In this document: positions 42,102 to 50,055 of the stretch, in pieces
Layout: every line of letters begins with the position of its first letter
Position numbering within the stretch: position 1 is the first letter of the stretch
Assembly (NCBI RefSeq): GCF_001005305.1
Contig: NZ_LBMH01000004.1
Coordinates: forward strand, 1-64,000
From: Kordia zhangzhouensis
GTDB lineage: Bacteria > Bacteroidota > Bacteroidia > Flavobacteriales > Flavobacteriaceae
Direction: 5' to 3'
Length of the DNA stretch: 64,000 nucleotides
Notes under the pieces: model-generated
Told to the model about the DNA's origin: nothing
What the model saw: only the letters and a program-made list of their open reading frames with translations
The model's database searches: none
Position numbers and translations under genes: made by a program

Positions 42102-43661
42102 ATGACGTTTACGCAAGGATTTATACTATTTTTCTTATTAGTACAAGTAATTCATTTTCTAGGAACATGGAAACTCTATATAAAAGCAGGTAGAAAAGCG
42201 TGGGAAGCTGCAATTCCTGTATATAATGCAGTGGTATTAATGAAGATTATCAATAGACCTAAAGAGTGGTATTGGGTAATCTTATTATTTGTTCCAATCG
42301 TAAATTTAATCGTATTCCCAGTACTTTGGGTAGAAACGATTCGAAGTTTTGGTCGTACAGATCGCATGGAAACAATTTTGGTAATTGTAACCTTAGGATT
42401 TTACATTTACTACGTAAATTATATGTTGGATGTCTCATATGTACATGAGCGAAGCCTAAAACCAAGAACACCAGCAGGCGAGTGGATAGCTTCAATTTTG
42501 TTTGCCGTTGTAGCAGCAACATTAGTACATACGTATGTGATGCAGCCATTCGTGATTCCAACATCTTCCTTAGAAAAAACATTACTAGTAGGTGATTTTC
42601 TATTTGTAAGTAAAATACATTATGGAGCGCGTACACCAATGACGGCTGTTGCATTGCCAATGGTTCATGATGCAGTGCCTTTTACAGGGATGAAATCATA
42701 TCTTAAAGAACCACAATTACCATATTACAGATTTCCTGGTTTTGAAACCATTGAACGAAATGATATTGTAGTGTTTAACTGGCCAGCAGATACGTTGACC
42801 GTGATTAATAATCCTAATAGTAAATCAATTTATAAACCTTTAGATAAACGTTCTAATTATGTAAAACGCTGTGTTGGTTTGCCTGGCGATAAGTTAGAAG
42901 TTCGTGATGGCTACGTTTACATTGATGGAGTACAAAATGATTTACCAGATCGTGCAAAATTGCAGTTTAGTTATTTAGTACAATCTAAAGGAGCTCCTTT
43001 CTCTAAACAATATTTACATGATCGTTATGACATCACTGATGATATATATACAGGTCAAAATAATATATATCAATTTGCAGGGATGACGGAAAAGACTGCA
43101 GAAGAATTGAAAAATCATCACAATGTAGCTTCTGTACAAAAGATTCAGTTCCCAAAAGGAGAGCGCGGAGATGTGTTTCCTCATTCTGAGAAATTTGAAT
43201 GGAATGTGTATCAATACGGACCAATTACCATTCCAGCTAAAGGAATGACTGTACAATTAAATATGGATAATATTCCTTTGTATAAACGTGCTATTGCAGA
43301 ATATGAAGGGAAAAATTTAACTGTAAAAGACAATCAAATCCAAATCGATGGAAAACCAGTTACTTCTTATACATTTGAGCAAGATTATTATTGGATGATG
43401 GGTGACAATAGAGGAAACTCTCAAGACTCTAGAAGTTGGGGATTTGTACCATTTGATCACGTATTAGGAAAACCAGTGTTTATTTGGATGAGTTGGGATA
43501 CGGATGCTAAAGGTATATTTAATAAAATTCGATGGAATCGATTATTCACTACGGTTAGCGGTAATGGAGAACCAATATCATACTTCAAATACTTTTTATT
43601 TGCTCTCGCAGGTTGGTTTGCATTCAACTATTTTAGAAAGAGAAAAAAAGAAGCAAAATAA
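42102..43661 (+). CDS. lepB: Signal peptidase I (long Bacteroidota form)
   Basis: A 519-residue inner-membrane serine-lysine protease that cleaves signal peptides. Three or four N-terminal hydrophobic segments (1-110) and another at ~128-147 precede the catalytic Ser in IPTSSLEKTL (Ser156). The general-base lysine is in NYVKRCVGLPGD (Lys255), and MGDNRGNSQDSRSWGFVP lies near 440-460. A final membrane segment (FKYFLFALAGWFAFNYF) ends the protein. The stretch ~275-400 is a large insertion relative to the 324-residue E. coli enzyme but is usual in this phylum. Confidence 0.93.
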   Translation: MTFTQGFILFFLLVQVIHFLGTWKLYIKAGRKAWEAAIPVYNAVVLMKIINRPKEWYWVILLFVPIVNLIVFPVLWVETIRSFGRTDRMETILVIVTLGFYIYYVNYMLDVSYVHERSLKPRTPAGEWIASILFAVVAATLVHTYVMQPFVIPTSSLEKTLLVGDFLFVSKIHYGARTPMTAVALPMVHDAVPFTGMKSYLKEPQLPYYRFPGFETIERNDIVVFNWPADTLTVINNPNSKSIYKPLDKRSNYVKRCVGLPGDKLEVRDGYVYIDGVQNDLPDRAKLQFSYLVQSKGAPFSKQYLHDRYDITDDIYTGQNNIYQFAGMTEKTAEELKNHHNVASVQKIQFPKGERGDVFPHSEKFEWNVYQYGPITIPAKGMTVQLNMDNIPLYKRAIAEYEGKNLTVKDNQIQIDGKPVTSYTFEQDYYWMMGDNRGNSQDSRSWGFVPFDHVLGKPVFIWMSWDTDAKGIFNKIRWNRLFTTVSGNGEPISYFKYFLFALAGWFAFNYFRKRKKEAK

Positions 43662-43687
43662 CAAGGGTATAACTAATTTATAGCAGA

Positions 43688-44308
43688 GTGAATAGCATTG
43701 TTCATCCTACATATTTTCCAAGTATTGCGCATTATGTTGTCTTTGCAAATGCGGAGGAGATTGTATTTGAAATGGAAGATAATTTCCAAAAACAAACCTA
43801 TCGAAATCGAACATATATTTATGGTGCAAACGGAAGCCTCATGTTAAATGTTCCGGTGCGTCATTCTAAAAAAGATAAGCATCAAAAATATAGAGATATT
43901 CAAATTGCGAATGAAACAGCTTGGCAACGATTACATTTTAAATCGCTTGAAAGCGCTTATAGAGCATCCCCTTATTTTGAATATTATGAAGACGAGCTAC
44001 TTCCTCTTTTTAAAAAAAAGTATACTTATTTAATCGATCTGAATTTTGATACGATTGAGATTATCAACGAATGTTTGCAACTAGAAGTAAATACTCAAAA
44101 AACACAAAAATATCAATCAATAGTTTCTGATCTAAAAGACTTTAGAGAATTGGTTGATGTAAAAAAAGAAGCTATTCATCAATTTGATGAATATACGCAA
44201 GTCTTTGATGCCAAACATGGCTTTCTTCCCAACTTAAGTATATTAGACCTCCTATTCAATGAAGGAACAAATGCTCTTTCTTATTTAGAGCAGCAAACTA
44301 TCAAATAA
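43688..44308 (+). CDS. WbqC-like family protein (GTG start)
   Basis: A 206-residue soluble protein of the WbqC family, found in glycan and lipid biosynthesis settings but without proven reaction. It opens with IVHPTYFPSIAHYVVFANA and has the conserved FQKQTYRNRTYIYGANG, NVPVRH and AWQRLHFKSLESAYRASPYFEYYE. The frame begins at GTG 43688, 26 bases after lepB. An ATG start in frame would be much later, so GTG is preferred. Its stop overlaps the next gene's ATG by one base. Confidence 0.88.
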   Translation: MNSIVHPTYFPSIAHYVVFANAEEIVFEMEDNFQKQTYRNRTYIYGANGSLMLNVPVRHSKKDKHQKYRDIQIANETAWQRLHFKSLESAYRASPYFEYYEDELLPLFKKKYTYLIDLNFDTIEIINECLQLEVNTQKTQKYQSIVSDLKDFRELVDVKKEAIHQFDEYTQVFDAKHGFLPNLSILDLLFNEGTNALSYLEQQTIK

Positions 44309-44625
44309 TGGAATTGCGAGCGTTTGTGCATTATGGATTGCATTTTATCGTTCCTCTATTGGTGGCTGTGTTCTTTTTTCGAAGATCCTGGAAAATGGTT
44401 TATGGTATTTTTTTATTAGGAATGTTGATTGATTTAGATCATTTACTTGCGACTCCTATTTTTGATCCGAATCGCTGTAGTATCAATTTTCATCCGTTAC
44501 ATAGCTATTATGCTATTGTAGTGTATTTTACTATGTTATTCTTCCGTAAAACACGACTATTAGCTTTAGGATTGCTATTTCATATACTAGCAGATGCGGC
44601 AGATTGCTGGATGATGGCGTTTTGA
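44308..44625 (+). CDS. DUF6122 family membrane protein
   Basis: A 105-residue protein with three predicted transmembrane segments. The sequence ALVHYGLHF-like start (FVHYGLHFIVPLLVAVFFF), GMLIDLDHLLATPIFDPNRCSINFHPLHSYYA and LFHILADAADC contain conserved His and Asp residues (HY, DLDH, HPLHS, HxLADAxDC) reminiscent of a membrane-embedded metal site. The function is unknown. Its ATG shares one base with the stop of the WbqC-like gene (TAATG), indicating translational coupling, and it ends the plus-strand run that starts at parA. Confidence 0.85.
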   Translation: MELRAFVHYGLHFIVPLLVAVFFFRRSWKMVYGIFLLGMLIDLDHLLATPIFDPNRCSINFHPLHSYYAIVVYFTMLFFRKTRLLALGLLFHILADAADCWMMAF

Positions 44626-44646
44626 TAAAATTAATGATAACCAAAT

Positions 44647-44671
44647 TACCTCGGAGCAAGCTCGCGAGGTA
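44647..44671. repeat. GC-rich near-perfect palindrome (REP-like candidate)
   Basis: TACCTCGGAGC and GCTCGCGAGGTA form a stem of ten pairs or more with an AA loop and one bulged base. It is far more GC-rich than its surroundings. It lies between the DUF6122 stop and the RiPP-precursor stop, with no T run in either direction, so it does not look like a normal terminator. It resembles dispersed REP-type palindromes of flavobacteria. A single copy was seen in this window. Confidence 0.55.
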
Positions 44672-44691
44672 TTCTTAAAATGTACAAAAGC

Positions 44692-44907
44692 TTAAGAGCC
44701 TGAACAATATGTAGGTTCTGTTTGGCAATTTAACTCTGTAAAATTACATTCATTCCCATCATTAGAATAGCAAATACTGGTTTTGCATATCGATTCCAAT
44801 GTATGTGTGCAACCCCAAGTTTTGCCTCCACCCATAATTTTTATTGGTTTAAGACTAGAAATTTTTTGCCTATTAAGTAATAGCAATTTAGCATTCTCTT
44901 TCTTCAT
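44692..44907 (-). CDS. Orphan RiPP (class I lanthipeptide-like) precursor peptide
   Basis: A 71-residue peptide. The leader has the Bacteroidota class I lanthipeptide motif L-x-L-N-x3-I-S-x-L (residues 9-19) and ends in Gly26-Gly27-Gly28, a double-Gly-type cleavage site for a C39 peptidase. The core (29-71) has six cysteines (33, 41, 46, 54, 61, 68) interspersed with Ser and Thr, enough for thioether rings or disulfides. No LanB, LanC, radical-SAM or C39 transporter gene occurs in the window, so modification would have to occur in trans. It could instead be a disulfide-bonded secreted peptide. Confidence 0.75.
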   Translation of the reverse strand: MKKENAKLLLLNRQKISSLKPIKIMGGGKTWGCTHTLESICKTSICYSNDGNECNFTELNCQTEPTYCSGS

Positions 44908-45068
44908 AATAAAAAGGTTTTAAAATTAATGTGAGTGCTAAAATATCGTTACAAAATGTTGAATGCAAGAACGGTAGCCGTCGTTTTATAAAACAAATGT
45001 TCCTATAAAAGAATATGGAAAATTGCTAAAGAAAAAGGTGTAGTATAAATTTTAATTCCCAAAAAAAA

Positions 45069-46109
45069 TCACTGCAATGAAATCACACTTTGTACAGGGA
45101 AATGATCAGAATAGTGTTCCGAAAAGGTTTTGAATTTGTGAACCACGAACGATTGATCCGCTAAAATAAAATCAATTCGCATTGGGAAAAAAGCAAAATC
45201 GAGCGTTTTTCCAAAACCTTGTCCAGCTTCTACAAACGCATCTTTCATGTCGCCTTTAATTTTTTTATATACGTTTGAAAATTGTGTATTATTAAAATCT
45301 CCCAAAATAATTTCTCTATGATGACTTTGCTTGCGATGTTGTTCAAAAAGTTCAGCTTGTGTTTGCTGCATTTTGAACGTATTTGCCATGCGTTTTAACA
45401 AACGCCCCGAATTTTCTTGTGAAAGTTCTTCTTTTTGCGGATTAATACGAAGTGATTCTAAATGTATATTATAAATTCGAATAGTGTCTTTATTCTTAAC
45501 AATATCTATAAAGATGGCATTGTTTGCTGTATTCGGAAAGTCTAAAGAACCTTTGTGAATGATAGGATATTTTGAAAAAATGGCTTGTCCAGTCTTTTTA
45601 TTCTTTCCTGTAAGAACCACATATTGATGTGGATAAAAGGAAAAAGCAGGGATTTGTTTTTTGTGGAATTCTTGAAAAGCAATAATGTCTGGAAACTCTG
45701 CATGTACAAGATCTACAATTTTTTTGTCTACATGCGATTCCTTAAGCCATTCATAAATGTTAAATAAACGAACATTATAGCTCATTACAGAAATTGAATT
45801 TTCAGTAGCTTTAGATGTGTTTTTAGAAAACTTATACAAAGACGTTACATGCGAATAGCCAATAATTAGCACTACAAATGATACTAAAAACTGTCTTCGA
45901 ACATTTAAAATCCAAAACAGCATGAAGAAAAAATTAATAATAATAAATACCGGGACTAGTAGGCTCAAAACAGACAAAATAGGAAAGCTTTTAGGAACCG
46001 CATATGGTAATATATAAGAAAGGAGTAGTAATGCAGCAAACACAGAGTTGAAGAAGAAGATAATTCTACTTAAAAAACTTAACTTTTTCTTCTTCTTTTC
46101 TTCGTTCAT
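45069..46109 (-). CDS. Membrane-anchored endonuclease/exonuclease/phosphatase family protein
   Basis: A 346-residue protein. The N-terminal ~100 residues hold three hydrophobic segments, then the EEP domain begins at SVMSYNVRLFN. The canonical metal and catalytic residues are visible: FQEF (Glu), ILGDFNN (Asp-x-Asn), RIDFIL (Asp) and SDHFPV (Asp-His). It hydrolyses a phosphodiester or phosphoester substrate, likely outside the cytoplasm because the domain follows membrane helices. The substrate is unknown. It starts 4 bases after the rhomboid gene stop, as the last gene of the mutL run. Confidence 0.88.
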   Translation of the reverse strand: MNEEKKKKKLSFLSRIIFFFNSVFAALLLLSYILPYAVPKSFPILSVLSLLVPVFIIINFFFMLFWILNVRRQFLVSFVVLIIGYSHVTSLYKFSKNTSKATENSISVMSYNVRLFNIYEWLKESHVDKKIVDLVHAEFPDIIAFQEFHKKQIPAFSFYPHQYVVLTGKNKKTGQAIFSKYPIIHKGSLDFPNTANNAIFIDIVKNKDTIRIYNIHLESLRINPQKEELSQENSGRLLKRMANTFKMQQTQAELFEQHRKQSHHREIILGDFNNTQFSNVYKKIKGDMKDAFVEAGQGFGKTLDFAFFPMRIDFILADQSFVVHKFKTFSEHYSDHFPVQSVISLQ

Positions 46110-46113
46110 ATGA

Positions 46114-47022
46114 TTAATTATCTTTTCCAGCTTTAAACAAAAAATCCTTTTCAGCTTTGGTCAAACTTTCATAACCAGACTTACTAATTTTATCTAAAAT
46201 AGCGTCAATTTTTTGCTGTTTTTCCGAAGATGGAGTTGATGCGCTGCTTTTGGTAGTAGTAGAACGTTTTTTCTCCTCTTTTTTGTATACTGTTTTCAAA
46301 GGAGATTTCTTTTTTGTTGTAAAAAAAGCGTTCAGTCGATCCCAAAAACGCTCAAAACCTATTCCTATATCATTTCCCTTTTGTAATTGTTTTACAAAAA
46401 TATAGCCAATTAATAATCCGCCTAGATGCGCAAAATGACCGCCAGCATTGTCATACGGAATGGAAGCAATATATGAAATGACGAGTAAGATGGCCAGTAC
46501 CCAATATTTTATAGGAAATACACCAAATAAATTCACGATTAAATTTGGAGCATACGTAGCGCCTGCCGCTGTAACTGCCAAAACAGCTGCAGAAGCACCC
46601 ATTAAAGTAGCTCTGTCGCCCGCAAAAGCAGGTAGTAAATTATAAGCAAGCAAAAATGCCAAAGCGCCTGCAAAAATTCCGTAAACATAAACGGTAATAA
46701 ATTGTTTTTCAGTAAAAAACATATAAAAAATACGTCCTGTAAAATACAAGCCAATGCAGTTAAAAATTAAATGAAAAAAACCGCCGTGCATGAATGCATA
46801 GGTAACGATCGTCCAAGGTTTTACAAGTAATTCACCTAGATCTTTTGGAAGAGCTAAGTAATCGTAAAAAAACGAAACATAATCTTTCGTAAACATATGA
46901 TAAACGGCACTAAATACAGCTACAATTGCAAAAATGGCAATATTAAGCGCGATCAGTTTTTCATATGCATTGAATCCACGAAACGTAGTTAATATGCGTG
47001 TTTTTGAGTCCATCAGTCCCAA
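46114..47022 (-). CDS. Rhomboid family intramembrane serine protease (second of pair)
   Basis: A 302-residue membrane protein with about six transmembrane helices, followed by a charged C-terminal tail (~230-302) with KKKSPLKTVYKKEEKKR and a helical SHOCT-like end. The active-site motif is LMGASAAVLAV, with Ser in GxSA, not GxSG. The catalytic His is in HFAHLGGLLIGY. Rhomboids cleave single-pass membrane proteins in the bilayer. The gene overlaps the first rhomboid gene by 10 bases. Confidence 0.88.
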   Translation of the reverse strand: MGLMDSKTRILTTFRGFNAYEKLIALNIAIFAIVAVFSAVYHMFTKDYVSFFYDYLALPKDLGELLVKPWTIVTYAFMHGGFFHLIFNCIGLYFTGRIFYMFFTEKQFITVYVYGIFAGALAFLLAYNLLPAFAGDRATLMGASAAVLAVTAAGATYAPNLIVNLFGVFPIKYWVLAILLVISYIASIPYDNAGGHFAHLGGLLIGYIFVKQLQKGNDIGIGFERFWDRLNAFFTTKKKSPLKTVYKKEEKKRSTTTKSSASTPSSEKQQKIDAILDKISKSGYESLTKAEKDFLFKAGKDN

Positions 47023-47795
47023 CGATTTTTGTTAAACTGTGTTTTAGTAAAGTACCACATAAGCAAAAAGCCAAATAAAGCTCCTCCTAAATGAGCGAAA
47101 TGAGCAATTTTTCCAGCGCCAAATAAACTGAAGCCACCTGCAACTCCGCCAATAAAATCTAACAAAAGTAGTCCGGGAATGAAATACTTTGCCTTAATCG
47201 GAATTGGTAAAAATAATAACATCAATTCTGTATTTGGATACATCATTCCAAAAGCGACTAACACGCCATACAATGCGCCTGAAGCACCAAGTGCCGGTAC
47301 ATAATATGATATTCCATTATTATAAACTGCTTGCGCATCTATAATTTTACTTGCGTTAGAATTTAGTATATTATAAAAACCTTCATATGAAGATTGGAAA
47401 AGTTCATTTATTTGAGCTATGGAAAATCCGCTTTCTAGTAATAAATTCTGTGCTGTATGAAATTCGTAATAATTCACTAAGGTGTGTATGAGGCCAGCGC
47501 CCACTCCAGTAATCATATAAAAACTAAGAAATTTTATTTTTCCCCAACGCATTTCCAATGCAGAACCAAACATCCACAAACTAATCATATTGAATAAAAT
47601 ATGTGCTGGACTCTCTGTTGAGTGCATAAACATACTCGTTACAGGTTGCCAAAACCGAAAGTTTGGATTTTCCGGAAAATGCAACGCAAGTAAAGAAACT
47701 AAGTCAATACCTCTTTCTAGTAATATCATAGTGGCAAGCCAAAGAATGACATTAATAATGATTAAATGTTTTACAGTGTCGGTAATTCGCATCAT
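47013..47795 (-). CDS. Rhomboid family intramembrane serine protease (first of pair)
   Basis: A 260-residue protein with about six transmembrane helices. The serine motif ALGASGALYG (GxSG) and the later HFAHLGGALFGFL histidine are intact, and FMHSTESPAHILFNMISLWMFG is the conserved helix-2 region. A longer extracytoplasmic loop separates helices 3 and 4 (ESGFSIAQINELFQSSYEGF). It starts 3 bases after mutL and overlaps the next rhomboid by 10 bases, so the two are expressed together. Confidence 0.9.
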   Translation of the reverse strand: MMRITDTVKHLIIINVILWLATMILLERGIDLVSLLALHFPENPNFRFWQPVTSMFMHSTESPAHILFNMISLWMFGSALEMRWGKIKFLSFYMITGVGAGLIHTLVNYYEFHTAQNLLLESGFSIAQINELFQSSYEGFYNILNSNASKIIDAQAVYNNGISYYVPALGASGALYGVLVAFGMMYPNTELMLLFLPIPIKAKYFIPGLLLLDFIGGVAGGFSLFGAGKIAHFAHLGGALFGFLLMWYFTKTQFNKNRWD

Positions 47796-47798
47796 ACC

Positions 47799-49664
47799 TT
47801 ATATGAATTTTTTATCGAGATCATCTACGCTAAGCGTGATGAAAATAGTTTTTTGAAAAGGTGAAATAGTGGGTTCTTTACAAGCAAATAGGTTGTTTAC
47901 TAGTGCTTCTTGTTCGGCAATTTCGAGTTTTTTTCCTGTTCGAATCGCCATACTTTTTGCCAATGATTTGACCAAAACATCGGTTTGACTAAATCCAGCA
48001 TCTGGAATTTCTCCTTGGAAATCGTTTAACATTTGTTCAATGATAATTTGTAACTCGCTCTCAGAAATATTGGACGGAATTCCAGAAAGTTCTATACTGT
48101 CGTCGCCAATATTGCTAAACATGAAACCAATATTTTCTAAACTTTCCTTTACTTCTGTTAAAAGCGCAATCTCACTAGTAGAAAACGTCAAGGTGACAGG
48201 AAATAATAACTGCTGACTTACGGCATCACTTACTGTAATATTTCGTAGCAATTGTTCATACAAAACACGTTGATGTGCTCTGTGTTGGTCAATAACCACA
48301 ATGCCCGATTTGATTGAACTTACAATATATTTTCGATGTAATTGATAGGTTAGTGTTTCTTTTTGCTCTTCATTGGTAAATAAAGAACTTGTCACTTCTT
48401 CCGATTCAAATTCTATATTTTCAGTAGAAAAAGCAGTATTTCCATTCGATTTTGATTCTAAGCCAACATATAAACTTTCCCAACCTTCATTTGATTCTTT
48501 CTTATAGTGTGTATATCTCGGAGCTGTTGCCGTGTTTCCTATTCCTTTTTTTTCATTGGAAAAAGGATTAAAACTGCGATCTACCTGAATATTTGGAATA
48601 GAAGCTTGTTTGTCTTTATAATTATAAGGCGTATCCAAATTGGCATCACGATCAAAATCTAAAACAGGAGCAATATTAAATTGTCCCAAACTATGTTTTA
48701 CCGTAGCGCGCAACATTGCGTAGAGCGAATGTTCATCGTCAAATTTAATCTCTGTTTTTGTGGGATGAATATTGATATCAATCGTTTCTGGATTTACTTC
48801 TAAATAGATGAAATAACTCGGTTGCATTTTTTCCTTGAGTAAGCCTTCAAACGCTGCGCCAATTGCATGATGCAAATACGGACTTTTGATAAAACGATCG
48901 TTTACAAAGAAAAACTGTTCGTTCCGATTCTTTTTAGCAAATTCAGGTTTTCCAACAAAACCACTGATTTTTACAATATCTGTATCTTCATTAATAGGAA
49001 CCAACTTTTCATTGGTTTTTCCTCCTAAAATATTTACAATACGCTGACGAATGTTACTTACAGGAAGATTAAATAATTCATTTCCATTGTGATATAACAC
49101 AAAAGAAATAGCAGGGTGTGCCAATGCAACTCGTTGAAATTCATCGATAATGTGTCGCAATTCTACAGCGTCAGATTTTAAAAAATTACGTCGTGCTGGA
49201 ATATTATAAAATAGATTTTTTACCGCAATTGAGGTTCCTGTAGGTGTCGTAACAACTTCTTGCGAGATAATCTTACTACCTTCAATTTTGATACGGCAAC
49301 CCAATTCGACTTCTTCTTTCTTCGTATGTAACTCTACGTGTGCAATTGCGGCAATTGAAGCCAAGGCTTCTCCACGAAAACCCTTAGTGTGTAAATTAAA
49401 CAAGTCTTCAGCAGTACGGATTTTGGATGTTGCATGTCGTTCAAAACAAAGACGTGCATCAGTTTCGCTCATTCCAAATCCGTTGTCAATAACTTGTACG
49501 AGTGTTTTCCCTGCTTCTTTAACAATCAGTTTAATTTCGGTTGCTTTAGCGTCAATTGCATTTTCAAGTAATTCTTTTACTACTGATGCAGGGCGCTGTA
49601 CCACTTCTCCTGCGGCAATCTGATTCGCTACATGATCGGGTAAAAGCTTTATTATGTCTGCCAT
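47799..49664 (-). CDS. mutL: DNA mismatch repair protein MutL
   Basis: A 621-residue MutL. The N-terminal GHKL ATPase domain has LLENAIDAKAT (Glu/Asn), VIDNGFGM and TKGFRGEALASIAAI. The linker is poorly conserved. The C-terminal domain has the VIDQHRAHQRVLYEQLL (DQHAxxER-like endonuclease motif reads DQHRAHQR) and FACKEPTIS regions, so it may be of the nicking type; check against B. subtilis MutL. It heads a run with two rhomboid genes and the EEP gene. Confidence 0.94.
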   Translation of the reverse strand: MADIIKLLPDHVANQIAAGEVVQRPASVVKELLENAIDAKATEIKLIVKEAGKTLVQVIDNGFGMSETDARLCFERHATSKIRTAEDLFNLHTKGFRGEALASIAAIAHVELHTKKEEVELGCRIKIEGSKIISQEVVTTPTGTSIAVKNLFYNIPARRNFLKSDAVELRHIIDEFQRVALAHPAISFVLYHNGNELFNLPVSNIRQRIVNILGGKTNEKLVPINEDTDIVKISGFVGKPEFAKKNRNEQFFFVNDRFIKSPYLHHAIGAAFEGLLKEKMQPSYFIYLEVNPETIDINIHPTKTEIKFDDEHSLYAMLRATVKHSLGQFNIAPVLDFDRDANLDTPYNYKDKQASIPNIQVDRSFNPFSNEKKGIGNTATAPRYTHYKKESNEGWESLYVGLESKSNGNTAFSTENIEFESEEVTSSLFTNEEQKETLTYQLHRKYIVSSIKSGIVVIDQHRAHQRVLYEQLLRNITVSDAVSQQLLFPVTLTFSTSEIALLTEVKESLENIGFMFSNIGDDSIELSGIPSNISESELQIIIEQMLNDFQGEIPDAGFSQTDVLVKSLAKSMAIRTGKKLEIAEQEALVNNLFACKEPTISPFQKTIFITLSVDDLDKKFI

Positions 49665-49674
49665 GAATTACTGT

Positions 49675-49926
49675 CTAAAAAAAGATTGATATTTCAAAGT
49701 CTAGAAGATAAAGTGCAATAAAAACCAAGACTGAAAATATAATAACCAGACGTATGGAGACTTCTGAATTTTTTCTGTTTCTACTTGCTTCGCCAGCATC
49801 TTCCCAAGCTCTTCTGTACCTAGCAAAACTTCTATCGGGCAAGGAACGTTCTTCTTCAGGTTTGTAGTACTGAGGAGTATAATTGAAAGTTCTATTTTTT
49901 CTCTTTTTAAAGAATCCGCCTAACAT
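49675..49926 (-). CDS. Small membrane protein of unknown function
   Basis: An 83-residue protein. A basic, aromatic N-terminal part (FFKKRKNRTFNYTPQYYKPEEERSL) ends in one C-terminal membrane segment (LVIIFSVLVFIALYLL). Flavobacterial homologues are common and sometimes mislabelled as riboflavin synthase; no function is known. The start at 49926 is chosen because a TAACTTTG box at 49951-49958 covers a longer start at 49953. It precedes mutL by 10 bases, so it opens that transcript. Confidence 0.75.
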   Translation of the reverse strand: MLGGFFKKRKNRTFNYTPQYYKPEEERSLPDRSFARYRRAWEDAGEASRNRKNSEVSIRLVIIFSVLVFIALYLLDFEISIFF

Positions 49927-49950
49927 AAAAATCGCTTTACTAGTTAATAT

Positions 49951-49958
49951 CAAAGTTA
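49951..49958 (-). promoter_or_regulatory. Putative -7 box (TAACTTTG) for small membrane gene-mutL unit
   Basis: TAnnTTTG match on the minus strand, 24 bases before ATG 49926. It also overlaps the longer start, which it excludes. Confidence 0.5.
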
Positions 49959-50026
49959 CCTAAAAACTTAACAAAAACCATTCCTAAAGCCATAAAAAAT
50001 GTTAAAACCCTTAAAAATGACACAAA

Positions 50027-50053
50027 AAAAAGCTCCCAATTTGGAAGCTTTTT
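50027..50053 (-). terminator. Terminator after purA
   Basis: Arms AAAAAGCTCCC and GGAAGCTTTTT (one mismatch) with a 5-nt loop and a T run on the minus strand. It sits immediately after the purA stop (50056). Confidence 0.8.
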
Positions 50054-50055
50054 AA

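Noticed and set aside
49927-49953. Longer start for the small membrane gene upstream of mutL
   Set aside because: A TAACTTTG promoter box lies on that start, so 49926 is preferred.
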